Origin: CAZART01 sp964487555
GTDB taxonomy: Bacteria > Bacteroidota > Rhodothermia > Rhodothermales > VXPQ01
NCBI GenBank assembly: GCA_964487555.1
Contig: CAZART010000056.1
Coordinates: 1 to 33,756 of the forward strand
DNA: 33,756 nt
Reading direction: 5' to 3'
The notes beneath the pieces were generated by a model, which was given only the letters and a program-made list of their open reading frames with translations, was not told the DNA's origin and did no database searches. The position numbers and the translations under genes were made by a program. Positions 8,228 through 15,730 of this stretch are shown here, in pieces (within the stretch, counting starts at the first letter, position 1; each line of letters starts with the position of its first letter).

Positions 8228-8246
8228 GGAGGTTATACAGACCTCC
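8228..8246. other. Inverted repeat in the leader of the unknown exported gene
   Basis: GGAGGT (8228-8233) and ACCTCC (8241-8246) form a perfect 6-bp stem with a 7-base loop, 22 bases before the ATG at 8205. The minus-strand copy contains AGGAGGT, but about 35 bases away it is too far to be that gene's ribosome binding site. A little further, CTTTAGCTAAAG at 8309-8320 is a perfect 12-bp palindrome. Roles are unknown. Confidence 0.4.
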
Positions 8247-8330
8247 TGAATGCTAGAGACTTGGGAAAGTAGCGCAGAGCGCCGCTTCTTTCAATACCTG
8301 CCGATGAAGCTTTAGCTAAAGGGGCCGTCT

Positions 8331-8440
8331 CTCACGAGTCGAAAGCGGCTGCGACCCAGCCGGCGCTACGCTCACAAGTCGAAAGCGGCTGCGACCCCCG
8401 CCGGCGCTACGCTCACAAGGCGGCAGCGGCCGCGGCGCTA
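8331..8440. repeat. 40-41 bp tandem array abutting the SIMPL stop codon
   Basis: Two full copies (8331-8370 and 8371-8411) begin CTCAC(A/G)AGTCGAAAGCGGC and end CCGGCGCTACG. A shorter, decayed third copy runs to 8440. Copy 1 carries the dyad CGGCT-GCGACCC-AGCCG. The stop codon of the SIMPL gene (8438-8440) lies within the final repeat copy. Confidence 0.85.
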
Positions 8441-9202
8441 CTCTTGCAGGGCGAAGACGGCGTGGACGCTTACGCGGACCTCCAGCTCACCGGCGGCGTA
8501 GGCCTCCGGCTCGGGAGCATCCGCGTCTTTCGCGGCGGCTTGCAACGATTCCATCCGTACGATCGGCATGGGGAAATCATAGCTCTGCTCATTGACCTGG
8601 CGAACCTCGCCGAGCGCCTCGTTTAATGTGGAGGCGATCAGCTGCGCCTTGTCGCGGGCGTTCAGCACGGCTTTGCTGATGGCGTCGTTCCGAGCCTGTT
8701 CGCGGTCCTTCAGCTCGTATCCCACGCTATTTAGCCGGTTGGCTCCCTGCTGAACGATTTCGGCAATCAAAATCGGCAGCATCTCGAGATCGTGGACTTC
8801 CACAACCACCTGCCGCATCGCCTCGAAGCCTTGCTCTACGTACCGCCTCGACTCCTGATCAAACACTCGGTTCGGCTGCAAGCGCAGCGTTTCCAGCCGG
8901 ATAAAACGCTCCTCGATGCCGAGCTCGCGAACGGCGTTCATAGCATTGCGCGCAGCGGTGGCGTTCCGGCTTCTGGCGGTCTCAGGATCGTCTGAAACAG
9001 TAACCACTCCGAAGTTCACGCGTGCCATGTCCGGCTCGATGCGCACGATGCCCTCGCCGTTTACGGCGATGGTGCGCCGATCCGGCTCCGACTGGGCCCG
9101 GGCGGAAGTCGATGTGAATCCGAGAACGAGAGCGATCGCGAGAATCCACATTGACGAAAGGTGTCCGGCTTTGCGTGCGCGTGCGTCCATAGTAGTAGAC
9201 AT
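8438..9202 (-). CDS. SIMPL (DUF541) domain exported protein
   Basis: A 254-residue protein with a signal peptide (hydrophobic 18-32, likely cleaved after ARA at 34-36) followed by a single SIMPL/DUF541 domain. Visible family traits are the opening TIAVNGEGIVRIEPDMARVNFGV, the pattern of paired Ala/Asn residues in the first helix (RNATAARNAMNAV), and a late segment with ARDKAQLIASTLNEALGEV. The family is typically periplasmic or outer-membrane associated; E. coli YggE has been linked to oxidative-stress tolerance, but the biochemical role is unsettled. No Shine-Dalgarno site is evident; ATG 9202 is chosen because it gives a standard n-region, with ATG 9190 possible. It lies between asnS and the unknown exported gene, with arrays on both sides. 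Confidence 0.92.
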   Translation of the reverse strand: MSTTMDARARKAGHLSSMWILAIALVLGFTSTSARAQSEPDRRTIAVNGEGIVRIEPDMARVNFGVVTVSDDPETARSRNATAARNAMNAVRELGIEERFIRLETLRLQPNRVFDQESRRYVEQGFEAMRQVVVEVHDLEMLPILIAEIVQQGANRLNSVGYELKDREQARNDAISKAVLNARDKAQLIASTLNEALGEVRQVNEQSYDFPMPIVRMESLQAAAKDADAPEPEAYAAGELEVRVSVHAVFALQE

Positions 9203-9261
9203 TTTTTATGAGAGCTCATCGGTCTGCAGCAGATGCTGCGCCAACGACAGGTATACTCCAA

Positions 9262-9474
9262 TTCGTGTGCCGAGCACGGCGGCACCACCTTCGTGCCGAG
9301 CACGGCGTCACCGCGTTTGTACCGAGCACAGCTGCACCACGTTTGTGCCAAGCACGGCGGCACCACGTCTGTGCGAAGCACGGCTGCACCACGTTTGTGC
9401 GAAGCACGGCTGCACCACGTTTGTGCGAAGCGCGGCGGCGCCACGGTTTTGTGCCGAGCACGGCGGCATCATGC
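9262..9474. repeat. 26-bp tandem array between SIMPL and asnS
   Basis: About eight copies of a 26-bp unit read TTTGTGCGAAGCACGG followed by CTGCACCACG, with variants such as GTGCCGAGCAC. Every copy keeps a small dyad GTGC-NNN-GCAC. Because 26 is not a multiple of three and the unit lacks stops, all frames stay open across the array, producing long spurious reading frames on both strands. It ends 50 bases beyond the asnS stop codon. Confidence 0.92.
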
Positions 9475-9523
9475 CTTCCTGGCAGGCACGGGTGCATTGG
9501 GGTCGGTGCGGAGAGGGGGTGCA

Positions 9524-11038
9524 TCAGGGCTCGAGGCGTGCCATCATGCGCGGAAACGGTATCGTCTCGCGGACGTGGTCGATGCCGCAGATCCACGTCA
9601 GGGTTCGCTCGAGGCCCAGGCCGAATCCCGCGTGCGGTACGGATCCGTACCGCCGCAGATCCAGATACCATCCGAAGACCTCTCGCGGCAGTCCGTGCGC
9701 TTCGATCTGTGCTTCCAAAAACGCGAGATCGGTTGCGCGCTCGCCGCCCCCGACAATCTCACCATACCCCTCGGGCGCCAGGATGTCCATACCGAGCGCC
9801 AGGCTATCGTCGTTCGGATCGCGCTTCATGTAGAACGCCTTGACCCCGGCCGGGTAGCGGTGCACGACGATCGGGCGATCGAAGTGCCACGTCAGCACCG
9901 TCTCGTCGCTCCCTCCGAAATCGCCCCCCCATTCGAACTTCGCCGCCGAATCCTTCCATTGCGGGATGTTGCGAAGATCCTCCTCGACGTCGTTCAGCCG
10001 CTGATGAATCTCGATTTCGCGCGCGTCGATCTGGCGCTTCCGCCACTTTTTCGCCTGTCCGTACTCCGCCTTGTTCTCTTCCAGCTCCGCCTGCAGGCGC
10101 CGCTTTTCGTCCTCGAGGGCGGATATCTTCCCGTCGAGCATCGATGCCGTCTCCGGACTTCGCAGAAGGTCGACGGCCTCGGAGTAGGACATCCGCGGAA
10201 ACGGCTTCGACACGCGCTCGAGGGGCGCCGTGTCACGCTCGAGCACCTCGAGTTCGCCGCGGCAGTTCTCCAGAACGGATCCGACGACGTGCACCAGGAA
10301 ATCCTCGGCGAGATCCATGTTCATGTCGAGATCATAGAAGGCCATCTCCGGCTCGATCATCCAGAATTCGGTAAGATGGCGCCGCGTCTTTGACTTCTCG
10401 GCTCGAAAGGTGGGGCCGAACGTATAGATTTTCCCGAAAGCCATGGCCATCGCTTCGCCGTAGAGCTGGCCGCTCTGCGTCAGATAGGCCTTGTCACCGA
10501 AGTAGTCGATTTCGAAGAGGGTCGACGTTCCCTCGACGGCATTTCCGGTCAGAATGGGGGCATCCATCTGCAGGAAGCCGCGGGACTGGAAAAACTCGTG
10601 GATCGCCACGATGACGCGGTTTCGAATGCGCATGATGGCCCACGGCCGCCGGCTCCGCAGCCAGAGATGCCGGTGCTCCATGAGGAACTCGATGCCATGG
10701 TCCTTGGGAGTAATAGGATAGTCGTCCGACGAGCCGAGCAGCCGTACGCTGCCGGCCTGTACCTCATAGCCTCCCACCTGCCGCTCATCCGCCACGACCG
10801 TTCCGACGATCACAAGCGAGCTTTCCTGCGATGCGCGCTCAGCATCCTCCCACGAGGATGCATCTACCTGGTCCTCGTTGACCACGCACTGCACGAGTCC
10901 CGTCCCGTCGCGCAGAATCAAGAAACTGAGTCCCTTCGATCCGCGCCTGTTGTAGAGCCACCCTTTGACGGCCACTTCCAGGCCTTCAAACGCTCCCAGC
11001 TGCTCGATAGAGGCGTGACGAACCTCGATTTCCGACAT
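9524..11038 (-). CDS. asnS: Asparaginyl-tRNA synthetase
   Basis: A class IIb aminoacyl-tRNA synthetase charging tRNA-Asn with asparagine. In the 504-residue form, the OB-fold anticodon-binding domain covers about 5-105 (VKGWLYNRRGSKGLSFLILRDGTG), motif 2 contains FRAEKSKTRRHLTEFWMIEPE at about 211-231, and motif 3 contains GFGLGLERTLTWICG at about 471-485. Between about 295 and 367 there is a charged coiled-coil insertion (EDEKRRLQAELEENKAE... to ...DSAAKFEWG) that the 466-residue E. coli enzyme lacks. The frame extends to a TTG at 11050, but ATG 11038 (MSEIEVRH), with GCAGG just before it, is the better start. It lies 61 bases beyond the GWxTD gene on the same strand and may be cotranscribed with it. 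Confidence 0.97.
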   Translation of the reverse strand: MSEIEVRHASIEQLGAFEGLEVAVKGWLYNRRGSKGLSFLILRDGTGLVQCVVNEDQVDASSWEDAERASQESSLVIVGTVVADERQVGGYEVQAGSVRLLGSSDDYPITPKDHGIEFLMEHRHLWLRSRRPWAIMRIRNRVIVAIHEFFQSRGFLQMDAPILTGNAVEGTSTLFEIDYFGDKAYLTQSGQLYGEAMAMAFGKIYTFGPTFRAEKSKTRRHLTEFWMIEPEMAFYDLDMNMDLAEDFLVHVVGSVLENCRGELEVLERDTAPLERVSKPFPRMSYSEAVDLLRSPETASMLDGKISALEDEKRRLQAELEENKAEYGQAKKWRKRQIDAREIEIHQRLNDVEEDLRNIPQWKDSAAKFEWGGDFGGSDETVLTWHFDRPIVVHRYPAGVKAFYMKRDPNDDSLALGMDILAPEGYGEIVGGGERATDLAFLEAQIEAHGLPREVFGWYLDLRRYGSVPHAGFGLGLERTLTWICGIDHVRETIPFPRMMARLEP

Positions 11039-11099
11039 ATACCTGCTCAATACCTTGATCTAACGAAGGTCTAACCCTGTATCCGACGGCGGCGGGAGG

Positions 11100-12533
11100 C
11101 TAGTTATTACGGAGTTCGTCCTGCCAGTTCGGGCGCGTCCGCTCGCCGGTAACCGTCGAATGCACGAGCTCGAAGCGTCCGAAACCGTCGAGGTCGGCAA
11201 ACACGAACAAGGACTGCCCTTCGCCGGGAATCGAGTTGTAGTTCCAGATTTCGTACGGCCGCATGCCCCGATCGTAGAGATGCGGCTCCACGGAGGTCGG
11301 TAGGCCGTACTTGATGACGACGCGGCCGCGATCCGTCTGCCAGCCTTCCTGCATGTTGGAGGAGTACCGGTCGTTGGCGTACTGCAGCCGCTGATAGAAT
11401 TCGTCTTTGAATTCATTGGTCGGCGTGGAGGGCCGGGGGTCGCGTGTCTGCCAGAATTCCATGAGCGCTCGACGGCGCTCATTCAAATCCTTAATGCGGT
11501 TGAAACGCCGGCGCTCGCTTTCATTGGCGACGACGAGCGCATGTTGTATGGCCGCATCGACCTCCTCCTCGGACATCGAGGCGTAGGGGCTGGTCTCGAA
11601 CTCCATCTCCAAGGCCGCCGGCTGCGCGCGTTCGACTCCGGGGTTATATACGAAGAACTTCTGGGACTGCTCGACGACCGATTCGTTGTTGTCGTTGAGC
11701 AAGGCAAGTCGAAGGAAATAGGATCCGCTCGGCAGTGCGGAAAGATCAAATTGACCGACCAGTACGTCGGGAGACTGAGCTGTCCGCGTGCTCCGCTTTT
11801 GAAGATCCTGCATCGGCTGCGGACGGTTTGCTTCTGAGATATAAGCAAACAGCGTGTATTCATCGTCCGGGCCGGCCACAACCTCGGTGCCGTAGGCTTC
11901 CGCGTAATAGAAGAGATCGCTCAAGCCCTCCCCGAAAAGCTGATTGGCATTCGGACGCACTTCCAGGTTGTTCTTGTAGAACGGACTTTGTTGATTCGAG
12001 CTCTGGCTGATGCTGATCGCCAGCGTGACGTCGGACAGGGCCGCCTCGTTCTCGTTCGTAAAATTGGGCACGATCACGTCCCGCCGCAGCTCAAGCTCCG
12101 GCCGGTTGTCCGCGTGATCGGGAGGAATCAGCAAGCTCAGCTCATACTCACCCGGCGGCACGAGCGTTCGGATCTGATGCACGAAGTGCTGCCCCGGGGC
12201 GATGTTTGCTGTGTCCGGCACCGCAAACCGCAGCAAGAGGGAGTCGCGCCAAACGGCATCCTCAAGGGCGTCCGGCAGGTCCGTCGTCGTGCTCTGCATG
12301 ATGGACACATCCAGCGGCACGACGGCCGCGAAGCCGCCGTCCTCCGCCGCATAGTCGAGTGATGCGGCATCGACGGCGAGGTACAACTCTACCATCGACT
12401 CCTCGGTGCCATAGGCGAACGCCGCATGGCTTACGTCGATCTGGACGGGAAGTTGGTGCTGGGCGTCGGCACCCGGGGGTAACGACAGGACGAGCAATAG
12501 AATCGCCAGAGGCGACAGAGCATTAAAAAGCAT
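11100..12533 (-). CDS. GWxTD domain-containing exported protein
   Basis: A 477-residue exported protein. A signal peptide covers about 1-24 (hydrophobic LAILLLVLSLPP, then ADAQ). The C-terminal third holds the GWxTD domain: helical lead with LNERRRALMEFWQTRDP (350-366), the diagnostic GWQTDRGRVVIKYGLP at 397-412, and YEIWNYN at 427-433. The N-terminal two thirds are beta-rich and resemble surface or periplasmic proteins of the same family. Function is unknown; the family is frequent in Rhodothermota, Acidobacteriota and relatives. The frame remains open to 12854 only because it runs into the upstream tandem array; ATG 12533 begins a standard signal peptide, so it is chosen. It has no cysteine lipobox. 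asnS follows after 61 bases. Confidence 0.9.
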   Translation of the reverse strand: MLFNALSPLAILLLVLSLPPGADAQHQLPVQIDVSHAAFAYGTEESMVELYLAVDAASLDYAAEDGGFAAVVPLDVSIMQSTTTDLPDALEDAVWRDSLLLRFAVPDTANIAPGQHFVHQIRTLVPPGEYELSLLIPPDHADNRPELELRRDVIVPNFTNENEAALSDVTLAISISQSSNQQSPFYKNNLEVRPNANQLFGEGLSDLFYYAEAYGTEVVAGPDDEYTLFAYISEANRPQPMQDLQKRSTRTAQSPDVLVGQFDLSALPSGSYFLRLALLNDNNESVVEQSQKFFVYNPGVERAQPAALEMEFETSPYASMSEEEVDAAIQHALVVANESERRRFNRIKDLNERRRALMEFWQTRDPRPSTPTNEFKDEFYQRLQYANDRYSSNMQEGWQTDRGRVVIKYGLPTSVEPHLYDRGMRPYEIWNYNSIPGEGQSLFVFADLDGFGRFELVHSTVTGERTRPNWQDELRNN

Positions 12534-12634
12534 GATCAAATATTGTGCTATGCGTGGGACGGGACAGGCAGATGCGTGCCAATGACTTGCCCCGGGAAGT
12601 GTACATATCGGCCGATAAGGAAACCGGGCAGCAC

Positions 12635-12981
12635 GATATAGGATCCGCCGCGGCGGTCCGCAAGCACGAAGCGGCGCGCCCGGTACGGGATCCGCCGCGG
12701 AGGTCCGCAAGCACACAGCGGCGCCCCCGGTACGGGATCCGCCGCGGAGGTCCGCAAGCACGAAGCGGCGCCCCCGGTACAGGATTCGCCGCGGAGCTCT
12801 GTAAGCACGAGCGGCGCGCCCGGTACGGGATCCGCCGCGGAGGTCTGCAAGCACGGAGCGGCGCCCCTGGTACCGGATCCGCCGCGGAGGTCTGCAAGCA
12901 CGAAGCGGCGCGCCCGGTACGGGATCCGCCGCGGAGGTCTACAAGCACGAGCGGCGCACCCAAGCACGAGCGGCGCACCCG
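12635..12981. repeat. 46-47 bp tandem array, about 7.5 copies
   Basis: Each unit contains GGATCCGCCGCGGAGGTC, then TGCAAGCACGA, then GCGGCGCGCCCGGTAC. Seven near-complete copies and a truncated last one are visible; the final copy duplicates AAGCACGAGCGGCGCACCC at 12942-12980. The core TCCGC-C-GCGGA is a near-palindrome. All six frames are largely open across the array, so several 150-170 codon frames here are artefacts. It lies between the stop of the first cargo gene and the start of the GWxTD gene; the remaining bases 12534-12634 show nothing specific. Confidence 0.93.
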
Positions 12982-12989
12982 GATACGAC

Positions 12990-13021
12990 GGAGGCTCCGA
13001 CGCGCAAGCGCCGGAGCCTCC
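12990..13021 (-). terminator. Strong hairpin after the first T9SS cargo gene
   Basis: GGAGGCTCCG (12990-12999) pairs perfectly with CGGAGCCTCC (13012-13021), and inside it CGC-GCAA-GCG extends the stem after one A-C mismatch with a GNRA-like tetraloop. It starts 22 bases beyond the stop codon at 13044. No U-tract follows on the minus strand, so it may be a terminator that works without one, or an RNA-stability element. Confidence 0.6.
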
Positions 13022-13043
13022 AATCATCCGGATTATGAAGATC

Positions 13044-15398
13044 CTATTTCATGAGGGTCATGACACCCGAAACCACCTTCGTGAACGTGCTCATTTCCGC
13101 CGTGATGCGGTAAATGTACGCTCCTGAAGGAAGCGCCGAGGCATCGACGTCGACCGATCGACCCGCGCCGGCGGCTACCGATTCGACGGGGATCCCGAGG
13201 ACGCGGCGCCCGAGGGCATCGTAGATGTCGATCGTTACGTGCGCCTGCTCCGGCAGATCGAATACGATCTGCGTCGAAGGATTGAAGGGATTCGGATAAT
13301 TACCCTGAAGGGCGAAGTCGTTCGGCACCTCGGCGCGGTCCGTCGAGGTGATCGTGCCCCGCACCAGGGTCAGCGACTTAGCCTCCCCTTCCGTTTCGAG
13401 ACCGCCGTCCGAGGAGACGACACGCAGATACACCGTCGCCGATGCACCGAGCTCCGCGTCGCCATGTACGGCATCGAACCACGCTGCACCCTGGGCGACG
13501 GAAACGCTCAACTCCGTTGCAGCGTCGGCGTCGAATTGGTCGATCACCGTCGAGAAATCCTCATCCTGGCCTACCACGAGCGTGTAGGTCACGTCATCCC
13601 CTTCGGGATCGTCGACCTCCGTCCAGGTGATGTTGATCAACTCCGCTTCGCCATCGGCCGGATTCTCACCGGCGGCGGCGCCGATGGTGATCGTCGATCC
13701 GGCGATCGGCGAGAGAATCACGGATTCTTCAGGCGCATCGTTGACGGCGTTGACCGCAATCGTGACTTCGGCCGTGTCGGTCAGAAAACCGTCGCTCACC
13801 GCGTACACAAAGGCGTCAACGCCATTGAAGTTCTCATCCGGCGTATAGGTGAAGCTCCCGTCCACATCCAGATCGAGGATGCCGTTCTCTACGCCGCTAA
13901 CGAGCGACACCTGTAGATTGTCCTCGTTCGGATCGGAATCGTTCTGCAAGAGGCCGTCGCCGGCCTCGACGGTGAGGGTGGCGTCTTCGTCGACGGTGTA
14001 GTCGTCGTCCGAAGCGACAGGCGCCGCGTTCGTGCTGAACACCGGACCACCCGGATCGTCCACGACGCCGTTCGCGCTGAGATCGGCGTCCCCGCGCGCG
14101 CCGTCCACCAAATGAAGAACGACGTGATCGTCCATGATTTCGGCGCCGGTCGTTCCGTCGTAGAGGAATTCATACCAGTGCGGCGTCGAGTTCTCCGGCG
14201 TCGGACCGTATTTAACGTACGAATTTACTTCCTGCGTGGTGTAGATCGTAACGATCGTCGCGGCTCCGGCGTCCACGTCGACTTCGAAATCGATGAAGCC
14301 GTCGCCAAACAGGAGACTGTTCGGCACGGGAGGCGCTCCCGCAGGAGGCGTGACCGTTACCGATACATCCGTCAACACCGCACCATCCGGTGCCTCGATC
14401 GTGACGTAGCTGTCGCCGGTGGCGTTCGGAAGCGAGGCAACATTTTCCTGCTCCTTGTCGGGAATTCCGTCTCCGTTGCCGTCGCCGGTGCCGTCGCCGT
14501 CCCGGTTGGGAACCTCGGCTTCGGTTTCGTCGGGCACGCCGTCCTGGTCGGACTCGACCGTAATCGTCAGCGACGCAGAATCATTGGAGACCTGCGGATC
14601 CGTCGAAGCCGACGTGACCGCGGCCGAAAAGTCGAGCGCCTCCGTTGCTGAGGAAGCTTCCAACGTCAACGTATGCGTCGCAGACGCCCCCGAGGCCAGC
14701 GAGCTCCTCGTGCAGGTGACGGTGCCGGCGTCGTGGCTGCAGCCACTCGTCCCCGACGTGTACGTGACGGAGCCGGGAAGCGTAATGACCGTCTCGACGC
14801 CTGTCGCCGCGTCAGGACCCGCATTCGCTACCGCGACCGCAAGGGTGAAAGCACCACCCGCCACGGCAGGACTCGGAGACGCCGTCAATGTGACGCCCAG
14901 ATTCGACGAAGCGGGCTCCTGCGTCGAGAATAGACCATTGGTCGTATTCGAGGGCACGTCGCCGTCGTTGAACTGCATCAGCTGAAACGAGAGATCCGTG
15001 CTGCCCTCGGCCAGTACCGTGGCTTCCAGGAGCACGAGCGTACCGCTTCCCGATATCGGGCGGGAAGCAGGCGCCGCGTAGGCGACAGTGAATTCGCCGT
15101 CGACATTTGACCCGTCGAATTTCCCTGATCCGGATACGTCCGACAGGGTATTCTTGGTAATCGACTTGCTGAATTCAATGATCGCCGGATCGAACTCGAT
15201 CTCGAGGAAAAAGGTCGTTATGTCCTTACCTGTGACGTCATCGACCGTGACGGGGATCTGGACCGTTTCCCCGACGTCTTCAACGACGATCGGCAGGCTG
15301 ACTTCGACGGCTTGTGCCGCTACTTTTTGGGACCCCAACGTCAGGAGGGAGAGCACGGCGGCATATGCCGCCGTCGAGAGGAGGGATTTTAGCTGCAT
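13044..15398 (-). CDS. T9SS cargo with cohesin-like, DUF11-like and choice-of-anchor-U domains
   Basis: A 784-residue secreted protein. Domains in order: signal peptide (1-29, ...KVAAQ); a cohesin-like beta-sandwich (about 31-158, VGETVQIPVTVDDVTG, FDPAIIEFS, GSGTLVLLEATVL); a DUF11-like repeat (167-282) whose Cys220 and Cys229 may form a disulfide; an Asp-rich, thrombospondin-type-3-like calcium-binding stretch (283-316, DQDGVPDETE, DGDGTGDGNGDGIPD); a choice-of-anchor-U domain (324-455, with YDGTTGAEI and VDGARGDADLSANGVVDDPGGP); a cadherin-like/tandem-95 domain (457-553); an FN3-like domain (556-681); and a T9SS type A sorting domain (692-784, GNYPNPFNPSTQIVFDLPE, YDALGRRV). The frame is open to 15536, but ATG 15398 begins the signal peptide. 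It is probably surface-attached; binding partner unknown. A hairpin follows the stop. Confidence 0.92.
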   Translation of the reverse strand: MQLKSLLSTAAYAAVLSLLTLGSQKVAAQAVEVSLPIVVEDVGETVQIPVTVDDVTGKDITTFFLEIEFDPAIIEFSKSITKNTLSDVSGSGKFDGSNVDGEFTVAYAAPASRPISGSGTLVLLEATVLAEGSTDLSFQLMQFNDGDVPSNTTNGLFSTQEPASSNLGVTLTASPSPAVAGGAFTLAVAVANAGPDAATGVETVITLPGSVTYTSGTSGCSHDAGTVTCTRSSLASGASATHTLTLEASSATEALDFSAAVTSASTDPQVSNDSASLTITVESDQDGVPDETEAEVPNRDGDGTGDGNGDGIPDKEQENVASLPNATGDSYVTIEAPDGAVLTDVSVTVTPPAGAPPVPNSLLFGDGFIDFEVDVDAGAATIVTIYTTQEVNSYVKYGPTPENSTPHWYEFLYDGTTGAEIMDDHVVLHLVDGARGDADLSANGVVDDPGGPVFSTNAAPVASDDDYTVDEDATLTVEAGDGLLQNDSDPNEDNLQVSLVSGVENGILDLDVDGSFTYTPDENFNGVDAFVYAVSDGFLTDTAEVTIAVNAVNDAPEESVILSPIAGSTITIGAAAGENPADGEAELINITWTEVDDPEGDDVTYTLVVGQDEDFSTVIDQFDADAATELSVSVAQGAAWFDAVHGDAELGASATVYLRVVSSDGGLETEGEAKSLTLVRGTITSTDRAEVPNDFALQGNYPNPFNPSTQIVFDLPEQAHVTIDIYDALGRRVLGIPVESVAAGAGRSVDVDASALPSGAYIYRITAEMSTFTKVVSGVMTLMK

Positions 15399-15657
15399 GA
15401 TAAATTGTACCGTTCGTTCGGAATTTCTTACTTCTGAGTCGTTTGGAAGGGCGCAACAGACGTGCCCGTACACTGGCAGGGAGGTGTCTGTGCAATATAC
15501 GGATTGTGCGTAGCAAATCTCGGTCCGTAGTGCCATTCACGTGTGCTTCAAAGGCAGCGACCGCCGGTAGATCGTAAGCCCGGCCGGTACGAGAGGCCTG
15601 CTGATGAAGCTTTCCGAAGCGACGGCATCGATGGTTAAGACGCAGACGGGGAGCCCC
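15399..15657. other. Upstream region of the first T9SS cargo gene
   Basis: This 259-base stretch probably carries the promoter of the minus-strand gene starting at 15398. TTTG followed 14 bases later by TATATTG (minus strand, about 15485-15515) faintly resembles the Bacteroidota TTTG/TAnnTTTG promoter, but the spacing is too short to be convincing. No Shine-Dalgarno site precedes the ATG. No repeat array is present, unlike most other intergenic regions in the window. Confidence 0.35.
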
Positions 15658-15706
15658 TAAAAATGAGAATGCCCTGACGGCCGCAGTGGCTGCCAGAGCA
15701 TTCTCA
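15658..15706 (-). terminator. Intrinsic terminator of the CHRD/cohesin cargo gene
   Basis: TGAGAATGC (15664-15672) pairs with GCATTCTCA (15698-15706), with further pairing inside (CTG/CAG and a GC-rich core). On the minus strand the stem is followed immediately by a run of five Ts (15663-15659). It lies 25 bases beyond the stop codon at 15731, so it is a textbook Rho-independent terminator. Confidence 0.85.
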
Positions 15707-15730
15707 GACGCAACGAATAGATGGCCGATT

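Noticed and set aside
9061..10393. Long open frames on both strands across the 26-bp array, up to 386 codons
   Set aside because: Frames stay open because the repeat lacks stops; the remainder runs antisense to asnS.
12523..13054. Three overlapping frames of about 160-170 codons over the 46-bp array
   Set aside because: The same repeat is read in different frames; no start signal and no unique sequence.
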